The notes below the pieces were generated by a model. The model worked only from the letters and a program-made list of their open reading frames with translations, searched no databases and was not told the DNA's origin. Positions 21,480-33,204 of a stretch of DNA of 64,000 nucleotides are shown here, piece after piece. How positions within the stretch are numbered: the first letter of the stretch is position 1; the number at the start of each line of letters is the position of its first letter. Origin of the DNA: Anthonomus grandis grandis (Eukaryota > Arthropoda > Insecta > Coleoptera > Curculionidae). Both the position numbers and the translations under genes were made by a program. Location: positions 20,265,052 through 20,329,051 of the forward strand of contig NC_065560.1 of NCBI RefSeq assembly GCF_022605725.1. Reading direction: 5' to 3'.

Positions 21480-22780
21480 ATGTCTAAAAATAATTCTGAA
21501 ATTATTGATAAATTACTTTCTCATTTGGAAAGGTTATCCATAACAAATACTGAAACGGACCCGCCTAATTTAAATTAAATTGTTACTGACAATACCCTTG
21601 ATATTAATAATACTTTACCTGCCTTACCGGAGGAAGAACTCGAGGTAGAATCTGTATCAGTTGTATCCAGGACCATGCCTACTGATATGCCACTTTTAAA
21701 ATACCAAACGGATAACATCCCACATTTCGATGGGAATATAAAGTTGTTACAAAGATTTATTTTATCGTGTGAAAATCTTTTAAGAAATTTTCAAAATAGT
21801 CAAATTCGTGAAGACCCTATTAATTCAATTTTAATAGATTCGATTTTAGGCAAATTTTTAGGCGGTAGAGCAGCTGATTTAATTGGCTCTAGATCAGAAT
21901 TAAATACTTGGGCTTTAATAAAAGAAACCTTAAATTTAACATTCGCAGATTAAAGGGGTATTGACTGTCTAATACAAGACTTAATTTCTATTAGGCCTTG
22001 TAAAAATTAACCACCATTAAATTTCGGCATGAGAATACAAGATACCAGAAGTCTTTTGTTTGCTAAAGTAAGTACTTTAGTTGTTGATGAAAATGAAAAA
22101 CAAATTAAAATCGCCCATTACGATGATTTTGCTTTAAAAACCTTCTTAGCAGGGCTCAAATATCACATGCAGTTAGTAGTTAGGCTTAAAAATCCAATTA
22201 ATTTAGAACAGGCACTATCATTTGCCGCCGAAGAAGAAAAATTTATAAATTTCAGCCGAAATCAACATCAAAACACAACTGTAAACCTACCACCACAGAC
22301 TAAAACACATCCACATCAACATTTTAGAGCTACAAATAATAATCAACAAACATATCCCCATAATAATAAGCAATTCCCAATACCTTTCTTACAACCAACA
22401 TTTAATGCCCAATCATCCCCAGAAATTAATATTTTTCGCCCAACACCACCCTCAAATAATATGTCTGCATTAAACCCCCAACATCCTCCAATAAATAATG
22501 CATCTTTTGTACCAAGGCCCTCTCAACCACAACCGTAAAATAATTTTCAACAAAAACCATTTTTCCAAAACCCAAATTCAAATTTTCCAATAAATACCAA
22601 TAACAGACCAAATTTTAATCAAAGTTCATCAATTAGAAGCCGCAGTGCTCGAAGCAATTTAAATAGGCCGACGCCAATGGACACTAGTTCAGGCACAGCC
22701 ATAATTCATCATCCAACACCCCATAAATTAAATTACCAAGAATTTCACTCACAACAAATCAACGACAATAATAATTATTG
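21480..22780 (+). pseudogene. gag of errantivirus-like element
   Basis: Structural protein gene. It starts MSKNNSEIIDKLLSHLERL. It then has a stop near 21575, a capsid-like region (NIPHFDGNIKLLQRFILSC at about 21715-21770, then LGGRAADLIG), two stops near 21952-22010, and MRIQDTRSLLFAKV continuing to about 22240 (FAAEEEKFINF). The C-terminal third is rich in Asn, Pro and Gln and has no clear zinc knuckle, as in many errantivirus gags. Broken by at least four stops. Confidence 0.8.
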
Positions 22781-25700
22781 CTAAAATAATTCCGAAGATG
22801 ATTATTATTAAAATTTCTTAGAGCAAAACGAATCTGACCCATATCCCAATGAAAATGCATATTATGCAGATATGCAAGATCTTTATCACTACAATAACAC
22901 TTAGACATCCGATCCTTGCGCTTCAAGTAAAAATATAAAATCAGATGAAAATTTTCAGCAAGTTCAGGTAACACAATATCCAACGTAATTAATATGCATA
23001 ATTATAACATAAGATCAGATTTACCGTACGTGTTTATTCCCGAAATCACAGCACATTTTTTAATTGATATCGGCAGCTCTAGAAGTCTATTGCACACAAA
23101 TTTTATAAAAATTTTATCAATAAAAAGGTATTTAATATTCAGACCGCCCACGCAATGACATATCACGATCACATTCCTATTTTTAGTTTATTTAATACCA
23201 ATGCCTATCACAAATTTTATCTTTTCGATTTTTCTCAAAAATACGATGGTTTATTTGGCGCAGATTTATTGAACCAATTAAACGCTAGTATAAATATTAA
23301 TGCTCGGAAAATAACAACTTCTTATGCAGAAATACCAATAATTTATGAAAAACGTGACGATAAAATCTCGAATGAAAATTTTCAAAATTACAATTTTTCA
23401 GTGACAGTATCTCCTAGATCCCAACAAATAGTTAATGTACCAGTAACCGTTGAACATGGTACCGGATTTTTAGATTATCATAAATTTGAACATAATTTAG
23501 AAATACCAGGTTCTTTGGTTAATATCTCAAACTATTTTGCCATTACTTCAGTCACAAATCCTCAGGATATCCCTATAACCCTACATTTGACAAAACCTCT
23601 AGATTGATGATTGAACTTATTGACATTCATAATATAAATTTTGTTGAAAAAATGGAAGTTGATGAACCTCTTTCCTTAGAGCAAAATAATCTGCTTAAAG
23701 AAAATTTAAAAAACATCCGCTTAGACCATTGTAACATAGAAGAAAAACAAATGATTCGAGACTTGTGTCTAGAATATAAAGATATATTTTATTGCGAAAA
23801 AATCCCCCTTACTTTTACTAACCAGATTAGACATCAAATTAAATTAGACAATCACACACCGATTTATACAAAAAATTATCGCTACCCAGTCCATAGTCCA
23901 AGTCCATAGACAGGACGTAAAACAACAAATTTCAAAAATATCATCAAAAAAGGCATCATCCAAAAGTTATATTCCCCTTGGTCCAGCCCCATCTGGATCG
24001 TTCCAAAAAAACTCGATTTTTCCGGAAAACGGAAGTGGCGACTTGTTACCGATTATCGTAAGCTCAACGAACGAACGATTAATGACAAATACCCTCTTCC
24101 CCAAATTACAGACATTCTGGATAAGCTTGGCAGAAGCCAATATTTTTCAACACTTGATTTGGCCAATGGTTTTCATCAAATCGAGATGGATCCCCATGAT
24201 ATTTCAAAAAACCGCCTTCTCCACTAAAAATGGACATTACGAGTTCAAACGAATGCCTTTCGGACTTAAGAATGCCTCATCGACATCCCAGAGAGTCATG
24301 GATAACATCTTGAGAGGTCTTCAAAATGAAATCTGTCTTGTATATTTGGACGACATTGCCATTTTCAGCAGTTCTTTGGAAGAACACATTTCCCGTTTAA
24401 GACAAATTTTTGACAAACTTCGTGAATCCAATTTCAAAATTCAGTTGGACAAATTAGAATTTTTAAAAAAGGAAGTATATTTGGTATATAAGTATATTAT
24501 TTGGGTCATGTTGTTACTACTGAAGGTGTTAAACCTAATCCAGATAAAATTTCAGCAATTAAAAATTTCCCTATTCCAAATTCTCCCAAAGCTCTGAAGT
24601 CGTTTTTAGGTTTACTTGGTTATTATCGTCGATTTATAAGAGATTTTGCCAAAATAACAAAGCCTATGACGATTTGCCTTAAAAAAGATCATAAAATAAT
24701 TCATACCACCGAGTTCATTAAATCATTTAACCACTGCAAACAACTTCTCACCAGTTCCCCCATACTTCAATATCCAGACTTCAGCAAACCATTTGTTTTG
24801 ACAACTGACGCTAGCAACTATGCACTTAGAGCAGTTCTTTCCCAAGGGAACATTCCCAATGACAAACCCATCGCCTACGCCTCAAGAACCCTTAATGATA
24901 CCGAAGTAAAATACTCCACGATAGAGAAAGAGTTATTTGCTATAGTTTGGGCATGCAAACATTTTCGACCTTATCTTTTTGGTCGCAAATTCAAAATTTA
25001 CACAGACCATCGACCTTTAGTATGGCTTTTTAATATGCGAGAACCAAATGTAAATTAAGGGAATACGATTTTAAAATTATTTACAAAAAGGGTAACCAAA
25101 ATACCAACGCAGACGCACTCTCACGAATTTGTATTAACGCAATTGAAAACGAAAGTATCGTAAATAATTCAGGTGATATAGATCTAGATATTGACCAATT
25201 TCTAAAGTCCTATGACCCCAATAAACTAAACCCAGCAGATATAACATCAGTTTTAAAAGAATTAAAACCTCCCTGTCCAAAACCAAAAATTAAAATATTG
25301 CAAAAATTCAGTTGGGTCCTCCAAGAAATACAAACCCTAATATTCAATCACCCCAATATAATTTCCAAAATTTTAACGACCCTCCCCATCAGTACGAAAC
25401 ACAAACTCTTAATGATTTCTCAAAATTAAACCTTTAACCAGATAATGTCAATCTACCACCACCAGAGTTTCATTCCCAAGAGACTCCATAATCTTATATA
25501 AATACTCCGCATTCTAGCAGCAACCATAACACATTAAATGATGGAATCTCCATACTGGATGATATTATTAACAATAAATCATATCAAATAATTATATCCA
25601 AAAATCCACACAATAAATTGACTGTCAACTGGGAAACATTCGAGAAACATAATATATGGCATGTCAAAATTCCAAAATCTAATCCCAAACTTATATTAGA

Positions 25701-25991
25701 ATTCCTAAAAACATATACCACCGATAAGAAAACTTTTTACCTATATTTTCATGATGATTCCATGTACATCGAATTTAATGATGTTTATATGCACTACTTC
25801 CATCAATCTGGACCAAAACATTTAAATGTACAAAACTAATAAACTCTATAAAAGAACCTGATGAGCGAATCCTTAATATGAAATACCAGCATGAAGGTAA
25901 ATGTAATCACCGCGGAATAGCCGAGACTTTAGAAAAACTTAAAAGGAATTATTATTGGCCATCCATGAATCCGACATAACAAAGTATATGA

Positions 25992-26286
25992 ATAAAAATT
26001 CCGAGATTAGATGGGCACAAAGTCAATGGTCTCAAAAGATGTTTATTTTAAAAAAATGATTATACGTGTTTCGCACACGTTTTTGATACCGAAATTAATG
26101 TGAACGTCAACATTATTTTTATTTTGTATGTATTTAATTTTGTTTTAACTTCAATGTTTGTGGTGTTAATCCTATAGCTTTACCGATCTGACGATGCCTT
26201 AGGGCGAAACACGTGTAATCATTTTTTTTAAATAAACATCTTTTGAGACCATTGACTTTGTGCCCATCTAATCTCGGAATTTTTAT
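25992..26286. mobile_element. 295-bp TIR-bounded insertion with hammerhead-like core
   Basis: The two ends are inverted copies for about 83 bp (ATAAAAATTCCGAGATTAGA and onward) with only two or three mismatches. It sits inside the integrase gene, where about 25 codons of the zinc-binding region also seem lost. No clear target duplication. The inner edge of the right arm carries a hammerhead-like core, as seen in Penelope-like elements. It may be a Penelope-derived inverted end pair rather than a classic MITE. Confidence 0.8.
26185..26220 (+). ncRNA. Hammerhead-ribozyme-like motif
   Basis: GAU, then CUGACGA, then a stem GCC-UUAG-GGC preceded by an extra U, then GAAA, then the self-complementary ACACGUGU, then A and AUC. 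GAU pairs with AUC to close stem I. This follows the minimal type I hammerhead layout known from Penelope-like elements and retrozymes. The extra U before stem II departs from consensus, so activity is doubtful. Confidence 0.45.
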
Positions 26287-27119
26287 TATCAAGAGGTCTC
26301 TTTGAGAAAAATTCATATAGATATTTTCAAATTTGACAACCAAGACTTTCTTACACTCGTCGACACCTTTTCAAAACTAGGTCAAGCCATTCCTATTCAA
26401 GGCAAAACTTCAGTCGAAATATGTTCAGCTCTCATCCATTATTTTTCATTTTATGGTCTTCCTGAGAGGATAATAATGGACAATGGTCCTGAATTTAAAA
26501 ATACCACCGTTCAAGAAGTCTTAAAGAATCATAAAATAAACATACATTTCACAACACCTTTTCACCATGAATCGAACTCACCAATCGAAAGACTCCACTC
26601 TACACTTATCGAACACCTTCGAATTTTAGGAGACCGTCTTAAGGACGAAGACGTTAAAACCTTAATGAAATATGCCATAATAGCATACATTCCTCGACGC
26701 AGTTTACACCCTTCGAGCTAACATTTGGTCACACAAACACAATAGACCCGTGTGAACTTATAAATACCGGCTATTATACCGATTATGCCTTTAATCATAA
26801 AGAAAAGATAAAACATCTTTATGATAAAATAAAAGAAAAATTAGAATTAAAAAACAAAAAAACAAAAAATTATCGATAAAAGAAACGTTCTAGGTCCAAA
26901 TCAATATCAATTTAAAGTAGGACAAATTGTATATAAAAATAACGCCAACAGAAATAAAAAAAGTAAACGATTCTTAGGCCCTTTTGAACTACTTGAACTA
27001 CTCGAAAATAATAAAGTTAAAATAAAAAGAACAATAAAGAAGAGGTAGTCCATATAAAAGAATTAAAAACCCCTGTTGTTGCAGGTCCCTCAAAATCAAA
27101 CATGCAAGACCTGACGTAA

Positions 27120-28783
27120 CATTTCATGACGTATCCAAGAACCCCGGACTTTTACCAATGAGATTAGGAAACTCGCAAACCATAATTGATTACTGGACTT
27201 TCATTCAAATTTACGACATCAACCCTATTATCAGTCAATACCTCATAATGCAAAAAACTATATACGACCTAGAAAAAAACATAGAAAACTGTTCTTTATA
27301 TAAAAAAGAATATTTTAATTCATACAATTTAGCTTCAACCTTAAAAGAAAAAATAAAAAATCAAATACTTCGAATAAATACATTCTCTCTTAAAACTCGC
27401 GAAAAAAGAGGCCTTATAAATGGATTAGGCAGTATTGTCAAAAGTATAGCCGGCAATTTAGATAATGAGGATGCTCAGCGCTATGATTCAGCAATAGCTT
27501 CAATTATGCAAAACGAAAATAATATAAAACTTTTAATGCAAGAACAAATTACCATAATAGATAATTCTAATAAACTTTTTCAAAAACTCTCAAAAAATTT
27601 AACTTCCAATCAAAATATTTTGGAATGACAAATAAGAGAAATTCAAAAAGAGGTCCAAAGACTTAACAAAATCAGTTTTGAAGATAAGCATTTCTTTCTA
27701 TTGCAAACAATGCTATCTCATGCTACCACATTCTTACAAGAAATGTATGATGTCTTAGAAGATCTTCAAATAGCAATAACTTTTTCAAAACTAAATACCT
27801 TTCATCCATCGATCATTAGTCCAAAAGACTTATTTAAGGAAATTGAATTAATTTCTATGAGTTTAACATCCGGTAAACTCCCATTTGAATCAACTTTTAA
27901 AAATGTATTTCTTTTTGAGAAAGTCCTTAATAAAAAAAGTTACGCAAAGGGAAATAAAGTCATATTTATCATCGAAATGCCGATCGTAGAGAAGAACAGT
28001 TATCTACTGTACCACCTTTATCCTCTATCTGCACCTTCAAAAACCTTCCACGATGTAATATTTCCGCAAACCAAATACCTAATCCTTAATGAGCTGAAGT
28101 ATGCAAAATCCAACCAACCATGCAGGAAGATCACCACCAACGAATACGTTTGCCAAGACTTTAACTCCTTGCGTATAGACGAAGATGCATCTTGCGAAGT
28201 ACAGATGCTAAAATTCAGAGAATGAATATCCCAATGACAGCAGACGAATATCCAAATTACCACCAACAACGCAGAAAAACTGGAAGAAGGATAATGGATG
28301 CTAATCGTACCTCGACCTCTTGCAGCTATCCAGACTTGTGGTTTCAATAAAGACAATATCCCATTAAATGGCACCTACATCGTAGAACTGGATTCTACTT
28401 CGTGTCGGAAACATTGTCATCAAAAATTACAAGGATCCAGAAACCCATTACAAAAACATCGAACTACCTCAAATCAACCTATCACCGCCTAGTAATGAAG
28501 CTACACCAGTTCTCTTCAATAATTTAGAATTAAGCTCGCTGGACTTAAATGAAGCCAAACATCTTCATAAATCGATCGAGATTCAGCATCAAAGACTTGA
28601 CCGGGCCCTGAACCAACCTGTATTCTACCACAGAACCAGCATTTATACTATATTACTTTATATTCTGCTAGTAGCAATAATTAGCTACTTTATGGTGCAG
28701 AAATTCCTGATGCCAAGAATATCTAAGAGAAGCCCACATCCAGACGAATCTATGACGAAATCCTGCTCAGAAATCGTCCTATA
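27120..28783 (+). pseudogene. env-like gene of errantivirus-like element
   Basis: Encodes an envelope-type glycoprotein related to the baculovirus F / errantivirus Env group. About one third into the ORF (near 27395-27425) there is a basic furin-type cleavage site (REKR) followed at once by a glycine-rich hydrophobic segment, the usual fusion-peptide position. A helical region follows. Near the C-terminus (about 28640-28710) is a single membrane-spanning stretch with a short charged tail. It is broken by a stop at 27626 and frameshifts near 28225 and 28480, so it is not functional. It uses the third frame set downstream of pol, as in other errantiviruses, where it is expressed from a spliced RNA. 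Confidence 0.8.
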
Positions 28784-28821
28784 ACGACCTCACCACTCCT
28801 GTACCATCCTTAAGCTCGTTT

Positions 28822-28834
28822 CTTAGGAGGGAGG
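28822..28834 (+). other. Polypurine tract
   Basis: TAGGAGGGAGG just upstream of the 3' LTR, the expected plus-strand priming site. Confidence 0.8.
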
Positions 28835-29050
28835 AGTTATGGAACATATAACCCCTTACTATAGTATATTTTATTCCTTAGTTTATAGAATATGATCTTT
28901 TGCATTGTTATCATTTTTACTTTAGCTAAGAAGTAATTTGTATCGTTTTAATTAGATAGATTTAAGCATTAGTAGAGTTAAGTCACAACGCTGTAACGTT
29001 CTTAAAATAATTTTTTTTAAAAAGACTTTTCGTCTTTCAAATCTATAACT
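28835..29050 (+). repeat. 3' LTR of errantivirus-like element
   Basis: 216 bp, about 96% identical to the 5' LTR by eye. Ends AGTTAT...ATAACT. Confidence 0.93.
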
Positions 29051-29369
29051 CGCTTGCCGCTGTATGTGGAAATTTGGTGATTTAAAGAATCCAAATTAAA
29101 AATATTAATTATTATTAGTGTTTAGTGTAAATACAGTATAAAATAGTTTTGATTATTAGGTGAGTTTTTAGAACGATGCAACTCAGTTTCTGTTATAATA
29201 ATTTATTATATCACTTTATTTTTTTCTGTTAAAATTAAGTAATCACTGGCAACATGGATATTAAGCATGTTTATCAACAAAATATCTCCTGTGTAGATGT
29301 TGCGCTCAATCCAAAGCAGCCAATGTTTATTCTAGTGTAATCACAAGATTAAACGAACTTACCTGAAGT

Positions 29370-30790
29370 GAAGTTCAATATTGATTATATGAAGGTCTCG
29401 TCGAAGTAAATAAGTTTAGTGTAGTACCCTTATCTACATGCTTACGACCACACATATTTAAAGCAAAAATTCCAGTTTTTTTTGAAAAAATATTTCTTAT
29501 ATATTAATACTTTAGATACGACCCATACCTAATAATAATAACACTTTTTGAAAACATTCAATAATTTGGTTAAATACATAATAATTATAACCTTTAAAAC
29601 TATCTAGTACAAAACGAACAATAATTACAATTGAGGCAAAATAACCTTTCTTTCCTAACATTTTTGTCATAACCTGACCAAGAGCGGACAAACTGGCAGC
29701 CAGTCGTGATTATATTGTTGCCAGTTTATTATCCCTGCGCTCCACCGATTCATGAATGACTTGTTTTACATAATATTTAATTGTGGCGGGCCTAAGCATG
29801 TACCATTTTCTGGAAGGGGATACTTCTCCATTACGTTTTTAAGAACAGTCTCTTCAAGCCCATTTCCAGAAATATGTAACCATCTCTTTACAATCTCTGG
29901 CTGAATGGGTTGACCATAAGAACTTTCATTATTCATATCGTTTCCCGAAATATCTAATAAACCTTCATCTAAAGACTTTGAAGTTTCAGCATCCTGTTGG
30001 CTTAATACCGTTGGATCCTCTTCATCATTATTAAGGGTCAACCCTGTTATAAAACGTATCTTGGTAATTTACCTATTATTATGTAGGCGTTTAATATTTA
30101 TTTATTAATTTCATTCGAAATGTTAAAGCATATTCACCAACAATATACTTTAATACATCAAATGACAATCGGATATAATTCACCAATTTTATATCCTACA
30201 CCAAGATAGAGTAATCACCACCGTACTCTACCGACATGTTGAACTAGAGTAACCACCACCGTATCCCATTAACATGTCTATATTATCTTTATGTTGGTTG
30301 AATAATTTGGAAACAAATTTCCCGTAACCAAGTATTGTTTAAATTTTATTTATCTGTATCCTCTACATTTTTCTCGTTCCTACTTTTTATCTCACTTCAC
30401 GAACTAACCGAATAATTATCTACCTCACTATTGTCACTATCCTCATTTGAACTTGTTAGTACCCGTAATACTATCTTTTTAGGGGTATTCTTATTTTCTT
30501 TTATCCATGCGTTTAAGTAGAGATAAATTTTTCCCGCCACTTTCTTCCGAGCGGGAACGAGATCGACATCTCTTACGCGTTTTGTTTGGCATTTTTTATT
30601 TTTCAACAAGTGAATCGTATCGCACACAAATAAAGACTGAATCTAGCGGATTGCTCATGGGACGCGGGACGAGGAATTCTGATATTTTTGCTTTAAATAT
30701 GTATGGTCGTAAGCATGTAGATAAGGGTACTACACTGAACCTATTTACGGAGACGAAACCGTTATATATTCAATGTTCTAAGCGTTTCCG
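29370..30790. repeat. Segment bounded by about 100-bp imperfect inverted repeats
   Basis: 29375-29475 matches the reverse complement of 30680-30785. The best part is about 60 bp around CTACATGCTTACGACCACAC with three or four mismatches; similarity fades outward. I found no target duplication. The inner 1.2 kb holds two minus-strand coding fragments and a short tandem duplication (AGTAATCACCACCGTACTCT at 30209 and a variant at 30248). It could be a DNA transposon remnant or a fold-back duplication. Confidence 0.6.
29766..30627 (-). pseudogene. Possible gag-like fragment of a tyrosine-recombinase retroelement
   Basis: Two minus-strand open pieces. 30397-30627 is basic then acidic (ending SNEDSDNSEVDNYSVSS). 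29766-30041 contains a block EIVKRWLHISGNGLEETVLK then KYPLPENGTCLGPPQLN. The spacing W...GL...KYP.PEN...PP.LN recalls the short gag-like protein found upstream in Ngaro/DIRS-type elements. No reverse transcriptase, recombinase or split direct repeat is visible, so the assignment rests on this motif alone. The two pieces may not belong together. Confidence 0.35.
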
Positions 30791-31285
30791 TGTTCATTTC
30801 AACACCGTGCGGTCGTGAAATCAGCACAGAAATGTAGCGCAATATTGATTTACAAACACGTATTGATTTCAACATGCGACCTTCAAATAGGCATGAATTT
30901 ATTAAATTCCATCGTCGCGCCGCTGGCGGTGATGCGCCATGCGCCAGAATCTGCAAAGCAGTGTTTAATCCGCGTTTGTTTATTATTTGTGGTTTTAAGG
31001 TTACTTTTATGTTCCTATGACTTTAATCTAATAATTATGAAACAGTTTAAAGTTTGTTTTTCAAAAATTACCAATGATTTTAGGGTTTTAAAGTTCGAAA
31101 GAACTTCTTCACTAAGTTATACTTCTTCACTAAGAAAGTTCAGTGTTCGTTCCATGATATCGCCAGTTATGATGAAATATGTGGTTACATTATAATCAAG
31201 TTTTCGACAGAAACAAGCAAATTGGATAATAAAAAGACGTTTTTCAAAACCCGTACGTTACGATTTTCGATAAGTTTTCGTTTGT
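30791..31285. other. No gene recognised
   Basis: Includes a GC-richer patch near 30905-30960 (CGTCGCGCCGCTGGCGG) and otherwise AT-rich DNA. The open frame at 30815-31195 has no recognisable motif. Confidence 0.5.
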
Positions 31286-31288
31286 CAA

Positions 31289-32404
31289 GTGGCAGAAAGA
31301 AGTAAATCAAAAAACAAAGCCCAAGCAGCAATAAGAAACTTCAATTGCGGGGCAAATATAAACGTAAAATTTTTAAAAGTGACGGAACATATTTTAAAAA
31401 CATCATCTTTATTGAAGAGAGGTTCGAATGTCGCTATACATATTAATTTTATTCATTCGCATAGAGTAAATGTCGCACAATCTTTGAGACATTTGCGTTG
31501 CTTTGACATTACGAAATAACTATTTACATCCTACTTTGACTGACATGAATCTACTGGAATGACAACTGCAGCAGCTAAATCATATTACGAGTTCAGCATT
31601 ATGGAAAATTACAAGGAAGAAGTTTATGTAACATTAGCTAATACTCAAATAAATCCACCCAATTGTCAACTAACTCATTTGTATGAACAATGGTGACTCT
31701 AAAATTACGGCGGCAGAGACAGTACTGACATATTGGATGTTTTAAAAAGAAAACAAATATAGCTTCTGGAGTGCAATATTAATTTATGTGCTGTGGAAGA
31801 TCCCATCATTTGCGTTTTAATTACTCCAATAATGCAAAGAGTTTACAAGGCGGGATTAGCTGACGAAATGCTATTTATCGATACAAGTGAATCGTGTAAT
31901 CAGACTAATACTTGTGTGACTTTTATATTCGTTGGTAATGAGGTTGGTGCTTAAGGTATAGCTAATCACAGCACAATTAACTCTGGCTTTTCGAACAAAC
32001 AAACATTTTTTGAAAAAAACGTGCGGCAAGTTATTTCAACCAAGAATAATTATGACGGATGACAGTAGCGCCGAGAGCAATGCATTAAGAGAGGTTTTTC
32101 CTAACAGCAGGTTATTGCTTTGTATATTTCACGTTACTCGGGCATGGTTGAGTGGCGATGGTTGTGGCAGCATGAACACAAAGTTAAAAAAGAAGATCGG
32201 AAGACAGCTATGAACAGTTTTCGTAGTGTGATGTTTGCAAAGAAGAGATCAGAAATTAACTTATCAAATCTGCTAAATAGTGATAGAGTGAAAGAAAATC
32301 AGACATTAAAAATCCACTTTAGTAAGTTATGGGACCGTTGTGAAGAATGGTGTTTATCATATCGATGCGATATAGTTACTAGAGGTAACAACATATTTTT
32401 TTAA
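31289..32404 (+). pseudogene. Mutator-like (MULE) transposase, decayed
   Basis: 31289-31519 encodes a DNA-binding-type region (AERSKSKNKAQAAIRNFNCG, then VAIHINFIHSHRVNVA). With stops and frameshifts it continues through PIMQRVYKAGLADEMLFID (first catalytic Asp, about 31880) and MTDDSSAESNALREVFPNS with a second Asp near 32055. Then comes LLLCIFHVTRAW, the conserved C..H motif typical of MULE transposases, followed by a helical tail to 32404. It overlaps in content with the minus-strand piece at 10468-11037 but is a separate copy. At least five breaks. The sequence AACCTAACCTAAC just after it resembles two insect telomere repeats but is too short to mean much. Confidence 0.7.
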
Positions 32405-32519
32405 TAATAACTAACCTAACCTAACTTAGCTTAGCGTAGCTTAATGTTATAACGAACTTATTTAATTATCGTATTAAGAAAATAATAATTATATGTACGT
32501 TCATTTTTTTGTAATACTT

Positions 32520-32994
32520 TTATTGCCCATTACAGCATTTCGACTGACAAATAAATCCAGCTTCGTGTTCACACCAAAGGTCGTTCCAGGAATATTTGTT
32601 GGCATTTTCTAAGAATAGTTCAACGCAACTTTCTATCTTTTTATAATTATCTGGTTCTCCTGGACCAAAATTAGTATAAATTAGTGATTTTCCACCTGAA
32701 AACCAAACGAACTCCGTACTACACGCTCCATTTCTTGTAGCAGATGTCCAATAGCCGTTATTAGGTCCAACTAAAATGAAAATACATGTAAGAGAAACAT
32801 GTAGAATAATATCATTCCAATGCTTATACCTGTGGTTGAATAATTGGCTAAAATAGCTTCAATGGCGTTTTCTTCAGATGCTGAGTTTATTGAAATTAGT
32901 TCCATTCCATTCTGTTGACATAAAACACTAGCTTGGTACCAGGTTACTTTTTTAGTGCCGACTAAGTATTCCTTTGGACAGCTGCTACACTCTA
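32520..32994 (-). CDS. C-type lectin domain protein (exons 32994-32830, 32770-32520)
   Basis: A carbohydrate-recognition domain of the C-type lectin fold, probably secreted or membrane-anchored; in insects such proteins serve in recognition of microbes or in cell contact. The first visible exon encodes CPKEYLVGTKKVTWYQASVL and SINSASEENAIEAIL. A 59-bp intron (GTATAAG...TTTTAG, 32829-32771) leads to VGPNNGYWTSATRNG, NFGPGEPDN, CVELF, YSWNDLWCEHEAGFICQ and a stop. The conserved cysteines, the WND block and EPDN (close to the EPN sugar motif) are all present. The upstream side has an AG acceptor at about 32995, so an earlier exon with the signal peptide is expected. Alternatively a hydrophobic stretch at 33000-33112 is the leader. 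No stops: this is the only clearly host-type gene here. Confidence 0.85.
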
Positions 32995-33204
32995 GTATAA
33001 ATAAGAATATAAATATTATCGTAATAGTAATAAAAACAATAATAATATTGCTATAAACAAATTCTAGTAAAGGATTTAAGATAAGATATGGTTGCCCATT
33101 TTCTAGGACCATTCAGCATTTAACCAAAGGATATCAAATATTTGCACATATCCAATGCAAACAAGGAGATTGATACTAAAATTATGTTGTGACGTTGTAA
33201 CCTG

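Larger units (their letters stand above)
22990..27110 (+). pseudogene. pol of errantivirus-like element (PR, RT, RNase H, IN)
   Basis: Domains in order. Aspartic protease near 23050 (IDIGSS in place of DTGA/S). A linker at 23155-23900. Reverse transcriptase from about 23930 to 24500 with the catalytic VYLDDIAIF block (about 24340-24366). A frameshift near 24500. The RT connection and RNase H (TTDAS, then TIEKELFAIVWACKH, to about 25035). An unrecognised stretch about 25100-25840. Integrase with a partial zinc-binding N-terminus (HRGIAETLEKLKRNYYWP, about 25900-25965), interrupted at 25992-26286, then the catalytic core (LVDTFSK, IMDNGPEF, SNSPIERLHS holding D, D and E). A degraded C-terminal end reaches about 27090. 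At least six breaks make it non-functional. Confidence 0.88.
20776..29050 (+). mobile_element. Errantivirus-like (gypsy) endogenous element with two LTRs
   Basis: An 8.3-kb element with 216-bp LTRs, a candidate 4-bp duplication CGCT (20772-20775 and 29051-29054), LTR termini AGTTAT...ATAACT, a primer-binding site TGGCGCAGTTGACAG, gag, pol and an env-like ORF. These are the features of insect errantiviruses. All ORFs carry stops or frameshifts. LTRs differ at roughly 8 positions in 216, suggesting moderate age. A TIR-bounded insertion lies at 25992-26286. Confidence 0.93.

Noticed and set aside
32407..32425. AACCTAACCTAAC as telomere repeat
   Set aside because: Only two units of the insect TTAGG repeat; too short to be meaningful.
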